From NCBI RefSeq assembly GCF_033807715.1, contig NC_084599.1, positions 6,606,125 through 6,670,124 on the forward strand: a stretch of 64,000 nt of DNA, in the 5' to 3' direction. Positions 20,875 to 32,814 of the stretch are shown here, piece by piece (the stretch's first letter is position 1; each line of letters begins with the position of its first letter). The DNA is from Cololabis saira (lineage: Eukaryota > Chordata > Actinopteri > Beloniformes > Belonidae). Both the position numbers and the translations under genes were made by a program. The notes below the pieces were generated by a model that saw only the letters and a list, made by a program, of their open reading frames with translations, was not told the DNA's origin and searched no databases.

Positions 20875-21378
20875 AGGGGACCTATTATGGCATCTAATAC
20901 CTATTTTAAACAGGCCTTGAATGTCTTAAAAACAAGCTTTTGATTGTTTTTTGCTAAATAAATTAGAAATTCAGCCTCTGAGTCATGTCTTTATCTTCCC
21001 ATTCTCTAACCTCATTATCTATGCAGGATTCTGAGTGGGCGGGGCTATGATAATGAGGCTCTGTGCTGATTGGCTGCCTGAATGACGTGATACACCGCTA
21101 TGAAAAAATGGCGGAAGCGGAGTTAGTTGTGGGCGTGGTTTCACGCATCGGAGGCCAACCTATGTAAATCGCTCCCGTCGTTACTTAACGACGGGAGCGA
21201 TTTACATAGAATCTGAACGTTTCGTAGATCCACATCACACTGGACGGCTCATCCGGGCGGCTGTACAGACACTGCAGAATTTGGTTGCTTTCTTCCTTCT
21301 CTGAGTTGGCAGGCTGAGGGGAGACCACTTTATATATGTTAAAGCAAGAGAAAACCTGTTTTTCATAATAGGTCCCCT
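20875..21378. mobile_element. TTAA-target (piggyBac-like) MITE
   Basis: AGGGGACCTATTATG and its complement form the ends, flanked by TTAA at 20871-20874 and 21379-21382. The TTAA target is the piggyBac signature. The 504-bp interior is non-coding and has at its centre a perfect inverted repeat (21160-21209). A fragment of the same family lies at 1700-1860. Confidence 0.85.
21160..21209. repeat. Perfect 24-bp-arm palindrome inside the MITE
   Basis: Arms 21160-21183 and 21186-21209 are exact complements (CTATGTAAATCGCTCCCGTC and so on) with a 2-nt loop. It could extrude as a cruciform or fold in RNA. Confidence 0.95.
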
Positions 21379-21783
21379 TTAAAGTTGGACATTTTAACAT
21401 GGGGGTCAAAGGGGATTGAGTCACTTTTGGAGCACGCCTCCAGCCGTCAGATGAGAAACTACAACGAATCCTAGTTGTGCATGAGCCTCCTCCAGGAAGT
21501 GAGATGGTTGGTGCTTGGACCTGTTGTCACGTCGCCTTTAGGCGTTACGAGAACATGTTCAGCAGGGTTCTTCACAGCAACAACATCAGATAGACTCACC
21601 GCCCTCTCCTGCCCCCTCTGCCGATTCCTCCTGTCGTCATGGTAACCTGCCCGACCACAGCTCTGCACTGCCCCCTGCTGAAACTCCAGCTTTTAGTTTG
21701 GAGAGGATTCTGGAACTCTGCGTGTCTGTGTCTGTTTCTGTTTCTGTTAGTCAGCAGCATTCCTGGTGAATTCCACCATTCAG

Positions 21784-21784
21784 C

Positions 21785-21859
<75 letters not shown>

Positions 21860-21947
21860 CGTCAGCCTGGGTGCATCAGTCCTCAGCGGTGGGCGAAGTC
21901 TCCCAGCAGGTGAGTCTGTTTGTGTCTTCTTAGCTGTGTGACATCAT

Positions 21948-22009
<62 letters not shown>
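21784..22009. repeat. (CA)n tract, then facing (CA)n/(GT)n tracts
   Basis: (CA)n at 21784-21854. A second CA run at about 21951-21978 is followed by CTGTGTGTG repeats to 22009, so CA and GT tracts face each other and form an inverted repeat. Confidence 0.95.
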
Positions 22010-22010
<1 letters not shown>

Positions 22011-22574
22011 TATTGTTGATAAACAAGGTTGTTTTGGATGCTGGCCTTGCCACCTCCATGCTGGGATTGGTCAGAGTTAATGTTTGTACGGTAAGTAGAG
22101 TAACCAGGTAAACAGCGGTGAAGGTGGTGTCACAGGTTTTGCTTGATTACAGGATTTCCTGTTTGTTTGGAGTTCAAAAACTGAACTGAAATGGAAATGT
22201 AGCTCATCTCACCAGTTTCTGTTCATCAGTCAATATGATTACCGTTAACCTGATTCAGCTCCACCCTCCCTCGCTGTCAGTTGGTTAAACAAAACACATC
22301 ACTCAGAATCGTGGTGGTTTCATGAAAGTGCGAGACTATACCTGAGCTGTTGTGACAGGGGGTGGCGCTTAAAGCCATCCTCTCTCATCCTCTCTGCTGC
22401 ATCCCCAAGTGATGCAAACAAAGTTGGATGCAAAGCTCTGGTGAAACATTCTCTAGAAGCTGTTCCCAATGACATCACCGTAAACTGATGACATCACTGT
22501 CGTCGGAGCAGCTGCATCCAGACTTTGGAGTAAAGTCCAAAGTGGAAATAAAGAAACGGCAGTTCTACAAATGA

Positions 22575-22905
22575 CCACCAGGGTCTGGATCCAGACCTGC
22601 AGGCCCTGTACTGACCACTAGGGTCTGATCCAGACCTGCAGGCCCTGTACTGACCACCAGGGTCTGGATCCAGACCTGCAGGCCCTGTACTGACCACTAG
22701 GGTCTGATCCAGACCTGCAGTTCCTCTACTGACCACTAGGGTCTGATCCAGACCTGCAGGCCCTGTACTGACCACTAGGGTCTGATCCAGACCTGCAGGC
22801 CCTGTACTGACCACTAGGGTCTGATCCAGACCTGCAGGCCCTGTACTGACCACTAGGGTCTGATCCAGACCTGCAGGCCCTGTACTGACCACTAAAGTCT
22901 GATCC
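22575..22905. repeat. 39-bp minisatellite, about 8-9 units
   Basis: Units of GACCACTAGGGTCTGATCCA plus GACCTGCAGGCCCTGTACT, mostly identical, with two early units reading CACCAGGGTCTGG. Related single motifs occur at about 26370, 27095 and 43815, so the unit came from a dispersed element. The repeating GLDQTLVVSTGPA frame is an artefact. Confidence 0.9.
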
Positions 22906-23469
22906 AACAGTGAGTCCATTGACTTCCAGGTTCAAATGTCCGATTTTACAGCAGGCTGGTACAAAAAAAACAGTTTTTATGTCCGTAGTGAGATTTCACA
23001 TCCATGATAACTGTACGGGGGAATTTTATGTACCTTATCAGGCCCAACGATATTCAGCAATAAATGTATGTGCAGTAAAAATGATTTTGTGTTGACAACC
23101 AGCCAGCTAAGGTTAATGACTAGCTTACATTTACTGATTTACAGATGCCTTTATCCAAACTCCCAACACAGATGAAAGCTTCCATGAAGTGGACGTGCAG
23201 TCAGTTGAAGGAAGGTGTAGGAAATAAAACCTGACAGTGTAGACAGAACTGATAAGTTCAATAAAGTTTATCAGAATAAGGTGAGTCATTAACATTAATT
23301 TGTTAGAAGAGAAAGTGATTTCAGAAGAAAAAAGAGGTGTGTCTTCCAGATATCTAAAGATAGAGAGGGAGACCGGTGCGAGCCCCTATAGCTCAATCCA
23401 ACAAGGTGTCATGGATCCCTTAAGGACCCTGCAGGTGAACCCGCCTGGACCAGGTAGACCAGGGGGGAC

Positions 23470-24151
23470 CAGGGGAGCCGGACTCTGGTCCTCGAGGGCC
23501 GCAGTCCTGCATGTTTTAGATGCTGCTTCAGCACACCATGATACAAGGAGCTGTGTCATCAACGAAGATGTCCAGACTGTTAGGATTTGATGAAATTGTT
23601 TAAAAGTTTGAAGGGTTTTTGTATAAGATTCTGCACTGGTGTTTTTTCTCTATTTGCAGGGTCAACTCCTGTTTTATGACTAAGCTAAATAGTGCTTCTT
23701 TAGGTGAAGACAATGAAGAGAAAAAGATGTTTTAACACTGATGGGTCTCATCTGTTATCTGGGTTGACATAGGAGGCAATAAACAGGGATATACGGCTGA
23801 AGGTCTGACATGTTTGGTAGATGGGGTTCACGTATAAAGAACACCTCCCTTTGTAGTATAAATACGACTGGATCGATGAGACCGGGTGCATTTCTCTCTT
23901 GCCTATGTGTTTTGAGAAAAATGTACCTCCAGCTAGAAAAAATTGTGCATGATATAATAAAAGCTTGTATTAACATTTGATTCCGTTCACTGGTTTTGTT
24001 ATGGTGCACCAGACAAACGAACACAAGGATCTTACAAGACGTTGATGACAAGCTGGTGACGACCGTTAATTAGAATCAGGTGTGTTGATGCAGGGAAACA
24101 ACTGAAACATGCAGGACTGGGACACTCGAGGACTTGAGTCCAACGCCCCTG
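23470..24151. mobile_element. hAT-like MITE carrying a solo LTR
   Basis: Left part CAGGGGAGCCGGACTCTGGTCCTCGAGG, with CCTGCATGTTTTAG and CACCATGATACAAGGA blocks; right part AATCAGGTGTGTTGATGCAG ending ACTTGAGTCCAACGCCCCTG. Smaller relatives at 24211-24414 and 27205-27406 have the same blocks without the insertion, which defines the solo LTR at 23578-24036. Confidence 0.7.
23578..24036 (+). mobile_element. Solo LTR, TG...CA ends, 4-bp duplication AGAC
   Basis: 459 bp beginning TGTTAGGATTTGATG and ending GATCTTACA, flanked by AGAC at 23574-23577 and 24037-24040. It has a TATAAATA box at about 23861 and an AATAAA signal at about 23957, the promoter and polyadenylation parts of an LTR. No internal retroelement genes adjoin it, so it is a recombination-derived solo LTR. 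A second copy lies reversed at 43118-43660. The 4-bp duplication fits an endogenous retrovirus or Ty3/gypsy element. Confidence 0.8.
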
Positions 24152-24210
24152 ATGTAAACGCATCCACTTGGAGACGGTGGACGAACCCCCCTGGAGCCTG
24201 TAGGCCAGAT

Positions 24211-24414
24211 GGCTTCAACCCTGGTCCTCAAGATGTACTGACCTACAAGTTTTAGAATAGATGTTTCACACCATGATACAAGTAACTGTCAATAACAGAG
24301 TTGTGCAGACCTTCATGACAAGCTGATCACCATCATTTATTACAATCAAGTGTGTTGACGCAGGGAAACATGTAAAACATGCAGGACAGTAGATGTTGAG
24401 GACCAGGGTTGAAG
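24211..24414. mobile_element. hAT-like MITE relative
   Basis: Ends TTCAACCCTGGTCCTCAA and TTGAGGACCAGGGTTGAA are inverted. The interior has CACCATGATACAAG and AATCAAGTGTGTTGACGCAG as in 23470 and 27205. Confidence 0.7.
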
Positions 24415-24429
24415 AGCATCTGCACACCA

Positions 24430-25178
24430 AACCCGCAGGGACCTTGGACATGGTTCCCCCTGGACCATAGATGAACCATCCCCGATCCAGAGTTAGAATA
24501 GTTTTGAATTATTTTTATTGTTTGATTATTTTAGTTTAATTTTACTTAGTTTAACAAGCGCATTCGTAGATTTAGTTTAGTTTAGTTTCTAAAAATGTAT
24601 CTGTTTTTGGTTTAATTTTAGTCTTAGTTATAGTTTTTGAGGTATTGATTTAAAGACAGGATTCTTTCATCCTATATTTTTTATCAACAGTGCCATACAG
24701 TACAGAAATCCTTTATTCTTTCTTTTTAGTAATTACAATTAGAAAAAACAAAAAATAACTAGAACAAACATAAACATAAAACCAAGGCATGAAATGAAAA
24801 TGAAAACAATTTTAACGTTTCAGTTAATTTTGCATCGTTAATTTTAGTTTTTATTTAGTTTGCGTTGGATAAAAATCTTTACTTTTTATTTTCATTTCAG
24901 TTCACAGGGTTCATCTTTTAATGTTAGTTTCAGTTTAAGTCTTTGCGTTAGCTATAATAACTGCCTGGACCCTATAGATCAACCCACCTGGTACTTGAAG
25001 ACGAACCCACCTGGGATACATTTTTACAGCCCACTTAAACTCAGATGGACCACATAGAAAACCTGACAGGGTATCTGTTCCCAGACGTCCACCAGGACGG
25101 AGTGAGCTGATTATTGCAGTGTGAGCTCATGCGGGCCATGTTTGCAATTGAAGCACCTATAGATGCATTGGATTAGCT
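24430..25178. other. AT-rich intergenic sequence, no gene
   Basis: 24480-24950 is a degenerate TTTAGTTTAGTTT and ATTTTAGTTTT tract, probably an old MITE of A/T hexamers with loose inversion about 24750. No ORF or splice-bounded exon is visible. Confidence 0.4.
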
Positions 25179-25776
25179 CAGGGATCGGCAACCCAAAATG
25201 TTTAAAGAGCCATATTGGACCAAAAAAGCAAAAAACAAATATGTCTGGAGCCGCAAAAAATGAAAAGTCTTTTATAAGTCTTAGAATGAAGGCAACACAT
25301 GCTGCATGTATCTAGTTATAACTGGGGGAAGATTTTTTTTTTCATTATGCACTTCGAGAAAAAAGTCGAAATGCCGAGAAAAAAGTCGAAATGTCGAGAT
25401 TAATGTTGAAGTACAATCTCGAGAAAAAAGGCGAAATGTTGAGGAAAAAGTCGAAATGTCGAGATTAATGTTGAAGTACAATCTCGAGAAAAAAGTCGAA
25501 ATGTTGAGAAAAAAGTCAAAATTTTGAGAAAAAAGTCAAAATTTCGAGAAAAAAGTCGAAATGTTGAGAAAAAAGTTTAAATGTCGAGGAAATAGTCAAA
25601 ATTTCGTGAAAAAAGTCGAAATGTTGAGGAAAAAAAAGGAAGAAAAGGGAAAAAAAGAAGGAAAAAAAGAAAAAAAGGGAAAAAAAGGTCAAACATTTTT
25701 GAAAAAGCTCCAGGAGCCACTAGGGCGGCGCTAAAAAGCTGCATGTGGCTCTAGAGCCACGGGTTGCCGACCCCTG
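25179..25776. mobile_element. hAT MITE with internal AAAAAGTCGAAAT array
   Basis: Ends CAGGGATCGGCAACCC and GGGTTGCCGACCCCTG are inverted repeats. Flanks GATTAGCT and TATAAGCC agree at 5 of 8 positions, consistent with a decayed 8-bp duplication. The middle (25345-25640) is a tandem array of CGAGAAAAAAGTCGAAATGT variants followed by a poly-purine run. The reading frame through it (REKSRNVEIN) is not a gene. Confidence 0.8.
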
Positions 25777-26413
25777 TATAAGCCTATCTGTGGATTATCC
25801 GCGGTGGGTTAGTCAGCTACTACCAGTATGACGCCCCCCAGAGACCCAAAAAGGAAACTTCAAGGCATCTCTTTAGAAACATCTGGATGTGTGTCCAGTT
25901 CTTTTTACAAAGTCTGCGACTCCAGATTTGTATTCATGTTTTGTTTACACTGTTGTTTCTGGTTGAACATCAAAACAAAACTGAACCTGATCAATAATTC
26001 TGATAGGTCTGTCTCAGGATCAGACCTACGAGGTTCCTGATGACTGACAGTGTGACATCCTCTTCATCCTTATCCTCTTCTAGACCAGAAGCAGCAGCAA
26101 CCCGGGCCGGTCCAGCTTCAGGATGTTCCGGTACACCCCACCCTGGAAGGTTCTGGTTCACACTCTGGACCATAACGCACAGTTAAGATCACAGGTGAGA
26201 CCCGCCCTGCCCAAGTCACGTTTCCTCTGCTCTGCTCTGGTTGGGAGGGGCTAAACTGAGATGAGCTAAGACAGGAGGAGTCATGTGAGTGTAATGAGTT
26301 ATCTTTGAAACAAACAAGTGCCATCATTTTAACTTCTGGGTTGAGTTGAAGCAGAAGACCTACAGTTCCTCCACTGGCCACTAGGGTCTGGATCCAGACC
26401 AAGCGTCAACCAC
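25777..26413. other. Intergenic, no gene seen
   Basis: Contains one GGTCTGGATCCAGACC motif related to the 39-bp minisatellite near 26380. No exon or terminal repeat is supported. Confidence 0.4.
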
Positions 26414-26417
26414 TTAA

Positions 26418-26758
26418 AGGAGCATGAGGCTCCTTTTAAGAAATGAGACTCTCTAGCGCCACCCTTCACCACGACGGCCGTCGGGGGTACTGCAGCCAAC
26501 AGTGAAGCCGGCACGGGAGAACGGGGAGAACGCGCATGCAGCGTCATGTGACGTCACATCTGCAGGACAGCGCGGGAAACTCGGCCCCAGCACTGCAGCA
26601 CATTTTGCAGCACACAGCCTGTTCAAGGCAACGGAGAGATACACTAGAGGGATCATTCTTTTTGGTTTGGAACACTTCATCTGACATTATTACTAGAAAA
26701 CTTAAAACGTTTACGAATTTCTTTCATAAATCCTGCCTCAATCCTGCCTCATGCTCCT
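26418..26758. mobile_element. TTAA-target MITE (AGGAGCATGAGGC family), copy 1
   Basis: Ends AGGAGCATGAGGC and GCCTCATGCTCCT are flanked by TTAA at 26414-26417 and 26759-26762. The 341-bp interior includes TAGCGCCACCCTTC and GTGACGTCACAT, a palindromic CRE-like site. A second copy of the same length lies reversed at 43910-44251. Confidence 0.88.
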
Positions 26759-27204
26759 TTAATTTTCAGGTTGAGGATCATGTGGAAGATTCATCGCAGT
26801 TTCTCGACTGACTGATAGGGTCTGGCTGCAAAAGAGAGTCAATCTCCACTGACATATTTAATAAACATATTTAAAGTCTGGTACAAAAACTGGTTTGGTT
26901 TCAGAGGTGTCAAGTAACGAAGTACAAATACTTTGTTACCTTCGTTATACTTCGTTATACGGGATGTGTACTTTAGTTTATAAATACGGGACGATTCCAT
27001 TTTTCAAGGGACGGTTGGCAACCCTACCTGGATTATCCACCTCTGCAGCGGATTTAGACGATGGCTTTTTAATGAACTGTGGGTTTGGACCCAGACCCTA
27101 GTGGTCAGTAGAGGAAATGCAGGGTTTGTCCGGGTTGATGTGTGTTCACTACACATGTTTGACCAGTAGAGGGCAGCGTAGTAATTTCTGCTGATGATCT
27201 GGAG

Positions 27205-27406
27205 CAGGGGTCACCAACCCTGGTCCTGGAGAGCACCTATCCTGCAGGTTTTAGGTGTCTCCCTGCTTCCCCACACCCTGATACACATGGCCGTGTCATC
27301 AGCAGAGCTGTGCAGACCTCGATGACGAGCTGATGAGGAGTATTGGTTAGAATCAGGTGTGTTGAAGCAGGCTGGATCGGTGACCTCCAGCACCAGGTGA
27401 CCCCTG
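27205..27406. mobile_element. Short hAT MITE with near-perfect 8-bp duplication
   Basis: Begins CAGGGGTCACCAACCCTGG and ends GGTGACCCCTG. Flanks ATCTGGAG (27197-27204) and ATCTAGAG (27407-27414) match at 7 of 8 bases. Confidence 0.8.
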
Positions 27407-27479
27407 ATCTAGAGTAATAAACCCCAGATAGCACCACCTCTACTGGAGCCCTTGTAAACCTGAGTATTGGAGTATAATG

Positions 27480-28454
27480 TGAGTATCTGAGTGCTTCCGT
27501 AGTGAGTCGTTGAGTTCTTGAGTACTCAAGTACACCAGTATGTCAGTAGAGTACATCGGAGTACTTACATGATTACTTTAGTACTTGAGTACTCTAATGT
27601 GCAAGTACTTCCTGTCAGCTCAGGGGTCAGTTCTGTCTGTTTCTTATGAAATGGTGACATAAGATGATGAAGCTGTAGGTTATCATCCCCATCACAATAT
27701 GAACTTCCTGGTCCGGTCGTGTGGGCGGGGCCTATCTACTGGCAGGGTCGTGTGGGGGGTGGGGCCAGTTCTGGTTGTAGAGATGACCTTTGCTTCATCA
27801 TCTGGCTTGTACTTCAGAGTGTTCGAGCTGCTGACAGGAAACTGAGTTGAGGTAAGAAACCAGCTTCAAACTTTACATTTCAGTCAAGAACCTGATCAAT
27901 CAGTCACTAATAACAATAACGGAGAGGAAGAGGGAGACCGGTGTGTTCTCCATGTGTCTCTGCGCGTCTCTCTGCTCCGACTGCTGTGCAGATCAAAGTT
28001 CACTGGTGTTGTGGTTTCCTGTGTGAAGGCCTCCTGCAGGTCACGGCAGCCACAAACCGCCGGCAGCAGCATGAAGCCGCTCGTGTTGTCCTGAAGCCTC
28101 TGGGACTGCAGAGCTCAGCTGTCAGGTGTCGTCCCCGCGGTCGGTCGGTCGTGGTAAACAGCGGGAGGCTATCAGGCGGCCGCAGCAGCAGGAGGAGCAG
28201 CTTATCAGTCGCAGACAGCTCACTGTCTTCTGAGGCTTCTCTGCAGATGAACCCTCACTCACTCACTAACCAGCACCAGCAGCAACTCTGGTTCTGAGTG
28301 CAGCTCCACTCCTGCTCTGTTGGGGCTCTGCTTCTCCCAACACCTGAACTCCTCTGGAGGTCAAACTAGGTCCGGTACTTCCTCCCGCCCCAGCCGTCGA
28401 TAAAGAATGTACCGAACCAATCACAACAAAGAGGGCTGGTCTTTATGTGATAAC
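27480..28454. other. Intergenic; possible upstream regulatory or 5' UTR sequence
   Basis: 27480-27620 has a GAGTACTxxAGTAC-rich degenerate repeat. 27781-27851 ends in GAG|GTAAGAAAC, a strong donor, and could be a non-coding first exon of MISP, but nothing else supports that. 28140-28260 is GC-rich with CGG/CAGCAG runs. The remaining frames lack motifs. Confidence 0.3.
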
Positions 28455-28457
28455 TAA

Positions 28458-29121
28458 TGGCGCTTTTCCACTAGAACCTACTCGGCTTGACTCAACTCAG
28501 CTCAGCCTGGTTTCTTTTCCATAACAATTCAGCACCTGGAGCAGAAGTAGGAGGTTGGAGAGAAGCTGCTGTGACGTATTTGATTGTGTATCTAAAGGAA
28601 GGAGACAACAACACTAAAGATGTAGAACCTGGAGGAGATGATAGATGTGCTGCTGGGTCTGTGGCTTGTGTTTGATATCAAGTTGGCGCTGCTGAAAAGT
28701 CAGCTGGAGCCGTGAACAGCTATGAAGTGACAGAGCTCCTGGTAGATCTGGTCGTTCCTTATCACCGTCTAGATCCCTTTTTAATTCTCTCCTCAGCACC
28801 AGGTTTATGAACATCTGACCCTCAGAGTTGGATCATGAAACAGACTTTTGCCGCCATTGCTGTTGAATAAAATGAACAAGAATCCGTCAGTCTCTTTCTC
28901 TGATGTCACATCCTGACTCAGACGTCTGACTCCAACCCCCCGACCAATCGGTGGCCTGTAGTGTGATGATGTCAGATACAGCCGACTCAGCAGCTTAGAA
29001 CCTCGGCAGAATAGTTACAGAAAAAGTATCTACTCGGCACGTTGGACCCCTAGTGGGAAATAACCAAACTGAGTGGAGGAGAGCGGAGTCGGGCTGAGTA
29101 GGTACTGGTGGAAAAGCGCCA
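28458..29121. mobile_element. PIF/Harbinger-like MITE, copy 2 (complete)
   Basis: TGGCGCTTTTCCACTAGAAC and GGTACTGGTGGAAAAGCGCCA are the ends, flanked by TAA at 28455-28457 and 29122-29124. A 3-bp TWA target is typical of PIF/Harbinger. The interior matches copy 3 (CGTCTAGATCCC, AACATCTG, GAGTTGGATCA). Confidence 0.88.
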
Positions 29122-29649
29122 TAACAAGCGAAAGCGAGCAAGATGGCTGCAGAGTCACTCGCAACACCCTGGCTGAAGGTTCAATCATGAAACCAGCAGC
29201 AGCCGCCAACGTCCCACTGCAGACATTAACGTCTTTAGTTGATACTAGTCTGTAGTAGCGCCACCTATGTCACATGACTTCTCTCTGATTGGTTGGTCAT
29301 GTATCCGGTGGTCCTGAGCTCAGAGGACCCAGACTGGTTCAGGAACTGAAGTCGCAGAGCTGGAAGATCCTTCATTTAATACATCCAGACACGGTGGCTA
29401 AAGGGCCAATGCTGCGGTCACACGGCTAGAAGGTCCAGGTTTTGCTGCCAGCAGGAGTCTCCTTGTGTGGGTTTTTTTCTCCAGCTACTCCAGCTAAGCA
29501 TTAAGAGGTTACAGACGACAGAGCTGATCGTCCACTGATGAAGGCACCAGAAAACTGTACGTCTAAACTCACAGGCAGCAGCTCTATTTGATCCATATGA
29601 GCTGAAAGCGGGCTGTAAAACTGTTGGCAGGTCCCACGGTGGGCTAGAG

Positions 29650-30317
29650 CAGTGGTCCTCAACCTTTTTTCAGTGATGTACCCCCTGTGAAATATTTTTT
29701 CAGCCAAGTACCCCCTAACCAGCACAAAGCTGGTAAAAAAAAGACCTAAAACAGAGCACTGTGCCATCAGTAACTGATTTATTAAACATAAAAATATCAA
29801 AGTAAAAAAAGTCAAAGTAGCTTTATTGTCAATTCTTCACATGTCAAGACATACAAGGAATCGAGCGGACGTTTCCCACTTCCCTCGGTGAAACATATAA
29901 AGTGCGCAGGCACAACAGATAGACAAGACATTCCTAAAAGTTCACATAAATAAATACAACATTTATTATATTTATATACAACAAACATTGCTGCTACGCT
30001 TCAACCACAACTCCATCGTTGGTCCAAGTGATTGACAGGTGAAGCCAGGTGATTGACAGGTTAGGTGGAACCATCCTGGTGTGGGGGATACTCTGGGGTT
30101 TTAGGATAATAAGTTGAATAGCCTACTCCTGAAGATACAATTAATTTTATGAATTTAGACTTATATTTTCCTCAATTATTTATGAAATATTTATTTTTAA
30201 AGGATTTTTGCATGGATGCTACATTTTAAATATATGTATATTTTAAAGTCTCACGTACCCCCTGTAGTGCCTTCACGTACCCCCAGGGATATGCGTACCC
30301 CCATTTGAGAACCACTG
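29650..30317. mobile_element. hAT MITE (CAGTGGTYCTCAA ends) with nested retroposon tail
   Basis: Ends CAGTGGTCCTCAACC and GAGAACCACTG, with an exact 8-bp duplication GGCTAGAG at 29642-29649 and 30318-30325. ACGTACCCCCTGTAG and ATGTACCCCCTGTG lie near the two ends. About 29808-29960 holds an antisense LINE tail (GTAGCTTTATTGTCAATTC, GTCAAGACATACAAGGAATC). Confidence 0.88.
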
Positions 30318-30325
30318 GGCTAGAG

Positions 30326-31129
30326 AGGCCGCAGGTTGAGACTAGGCTTGGAGGCCTTGACTAGGTAGCTGGGACTAACAAAGACTAGGAAGCCAGGACT
30401 AGGACGCTGGCGCTAGGAGACCGAGACCAGGAGGCTGAGGTTAAGATCACAAGGATAGGGGGGCGGGAGACGAAGGCCAAGGCTGGGAGGCCAGTCTGCA
30501 ACCGCTGGGAACTTCCATGAGTGGGACCTCTAAGGTTCTGTCAAGAGCAGCTGTGAGGTTCTGTGTGTACAGGAGGTTTCTTCACTTTACTTCATTTATT
30601 ACTTCTTCCTCATTGGCGTCACTACAGAAGTTAGGTTGTTGGTGCTTCGTTTCAGCAGATGGAGAAGGCAGGAAGTCAGACATGACAATGGTGTAGTGGG
30701 GACTGTGGAGTTTCAAAATAACACCACCGATGGCCCCATCTTCCACTATTCTACGGTACAGTCACCTGGGGAGACTGTGGGTACGCAATGATGAGTTTCA
30801 GAAGAAATATGACCCATGAACAAGGAAATGTTTTGATAGGAAGTAGAAAAGCTAACTTATTTAACACTACTCATCCTTTTTATTTGTAAGGTGTTATGAT
30901 GAGATGCAGTACACATTTCTAAATGAGCAGACATGATTATCACGTGATCACCAAACCTTTGGAAAACTCAAAATCCCACAAATCCAACCGAGGAGGCAGT
31001 CCTTGGATGCCCTCCAGTGTTCTGTCCAAATGGTCTGTTCAGATGTTCTTCATTCTCTCTGTCTGGTCTCTCTTTTCCTGCTCTGCCCAGCTGGCCTTCA
31101 GCAGGAGGGTCCCCCCTTATGATCCAGAT
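30326..31129. other. Intergenic, no gene seen
   Basis: Purine-rich degenerate repeat GGAGGCTGAGAC-like at 30330-30500; otherwise no ORF, terminal repeat or splice-bounded segment. Confidence 0.4.
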
Positions 31130-31240
31130 TTATGTAATAATTGCTTGGGGGTCACGTTCTGGGTCTCTGGAAAGATCCTAGAGACAACTTCTGTTGTAAT
31201 AGATGCCGTATAAATGCAATTACCCGGTAAATTGAATTCG
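31130..31240 (-). repeat. Dispersed retroposon 3'-tail repeat, copy 3 (reverse)
   Basis: TAATAATTGCTTGGGGGTCA, GGGTCTCTGGAAAGATCC and ACTTCTGTTGTAATAG match the reverse of 1440-1660, ending in AAATTGAATTC. Confidence 0.7.
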
Positions 31241-31299
31241 ATCCAGGCGTTCTGCATCAGCATCGTTGGAGTTTTCATTAACATCTTATAAACTCCTGC

Positions 31300-31980
31300 T
31301 AACTGAGAGTTTTTTCAACCAGCTGTATACAGATGTGTGCACAGGTGTGTGTACAAGTGTGTAAACAGTTGTGTGTGCAGGTGTACACATACACGTATAT
31401 GTACGGGTGTGGGAACAAGTGCACAGATTTGTGTACAGTATAGGCAGAAACCGATGTGCATTCAGTTGTGCTACGTTCAGGTCGTGGTGACTCAGGTTTA
31501 ATGGTTTGATGAGCGTGTTTGAACCTTCAACCTGCTCCAAATTCACCTTCCTGGTTTATGATCTAAACTCTGGCTTTATGATTTCTCTGAACTGGATTAA
31601 ACCAGACTGGGTCCGATCGCTCCTCCCTCCTGGTTCCTCCTTCCTGGTGCCAATGACCGATCACTTATCAATCTCAGCTGCTGAATGAGGTGATATTTCC
31701 TGATAAGTTGATACCCGACTTATTGCAGTTACGAGAAGTCACGTGACCTCGACTCTTATATGAATTATAAACTGCTGAGCTCACACTTAATGCTTTGCAA
31801 AGAGGGTGCCTGGAACTATGTATCTGGTTCTGGTTCTTATTGATCAGTTACACTTGGGTTTTGTTATGCAGATAAACACCTTAGATAAACAACAACATAA
31901 CATTTATTTTCTTTAACCACACTGTTATTTAACAAAAACTGAAGACTAAGAGAAGAAAAAAATGTAAACAATACTAACTA
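31300..31980. other. Intergenic with GTGTGTACA-rich degenerate repeat
   Basis: 31325-31440 repeats ACAGGTGTGTGTACAAGTGTG-like motifs; the rest is unremarkable. No gene is supported. Confidence 0.4.
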
Positions 31981-32105
31981 CCCCCACACCCCCCCATCAT
32001 CAGGTGGTGAGCTCTGAAGAAGATGTCTTGGCAATTTGCTCTCTTGGAGCATTCAGGTGTGTGTTTACACAATGCCAAGAGGGAAAGAAATGCGCAGTGG
32101 TCTTA

Positions 32106-32718
32106 TGGCGCTTTTCCACTAGTACTTACTCAGCCCGACTCGGCTCGTCACGCTTCTACCCGCATCTACCCATTTTGTCCCTGTTTTTCCACAGCCAGGG
32201 GAGAAGTGGGCAGGTTTGGGTGAAGCTGCTGTGACGTACTCGATTGCGCAACCGCTTTGTTTGTGTCGGCGCTGATGAGAAATCAGCTGGAGCCGTGAGC
32301 GGCTGAGAGTAAAACAGAGCGCCTGTGGATTTGATCGTTCCTTATCGCCCGTCTAGATCCCTTTTTTAATTCTCTCCTCAGCCACCATGTTTATGAACAT
32401 CTGCACCTCAGAGTTGGATCACCAAACAGACGTTTGCGCTTTATAATAAAATCGCCGCGACCCGCCAGTTGTTCTCGCGCTGACTCCTACTTCCTGATTC
32501 AGACGTCTGACGGCCCCGCCCCCTGACCAATCAGCTGCCTGTAATGTGATGACGTCGGATATAGTGCCGGCTCAGCCCGGTTAGAACCTCGCCAGAATGG
32601 TTACAGAAAAAGTATCTGCTTGGAGCGGCTCGCCCCGCCTCAGCCCCTAGTGCAAAAGTGCAAGACGGGTGTGTGGCGGGTAGAAGCGAGCTGAGTAGAT
32701 ACTAGTGGAAAAGGGCCA
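32106..32718. mobile_element. PIF/Harbinger-like MITE, copy 3 (complete)
   Basis: TGGCGCTTTTCCACTAGTAC to ACTAGTGGAAAAGGGCCA, flanked by TTA at 32103-32105 and 32719-32721. Close to copy 1 near the right end and colinear with copy 2 throughout. Confidence 0.88.
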
Positions 32719-32814
32719 TTAGAGAAGTATCTGCTTATGCATATCAATCTGGAGATGCTTGTAAAACCATTTCCAGAGTGGTTAGCACTGTCGCCTCACA
32801 GACAGAAGGTTCTT

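Noticed and set aside
22494..22935. Repetitive protein-like frame (GLDQTLVVSTGPA) on the minus strand
   Set aside because: The 39-bp unit is divisible by three, so the frame stays open automatically; DNA-level minisatellite, no gene signals.
27781..27851. Possible MISP first exon ending in a strong donor (GAG|GTAAGAAAC)
   Set aside because: Only one splice site supports it and 5.6 kb separates it from the next exon; kept only as a remark.
27941..28297. 118-codon ORF on the plus strand
   Set aside because: Low-complexity Ser/Arg-rich sequence in a GC-rich patch, no homologous motif or exon borders.
32775..32812. tRNA/SINE A-box-like sequence GTGGTTAGCACTGTCGCC
   Set aside because: No B box or cloverleaf follows; the sequence runs into (GGAT)n, so at best a truncated SINE head.
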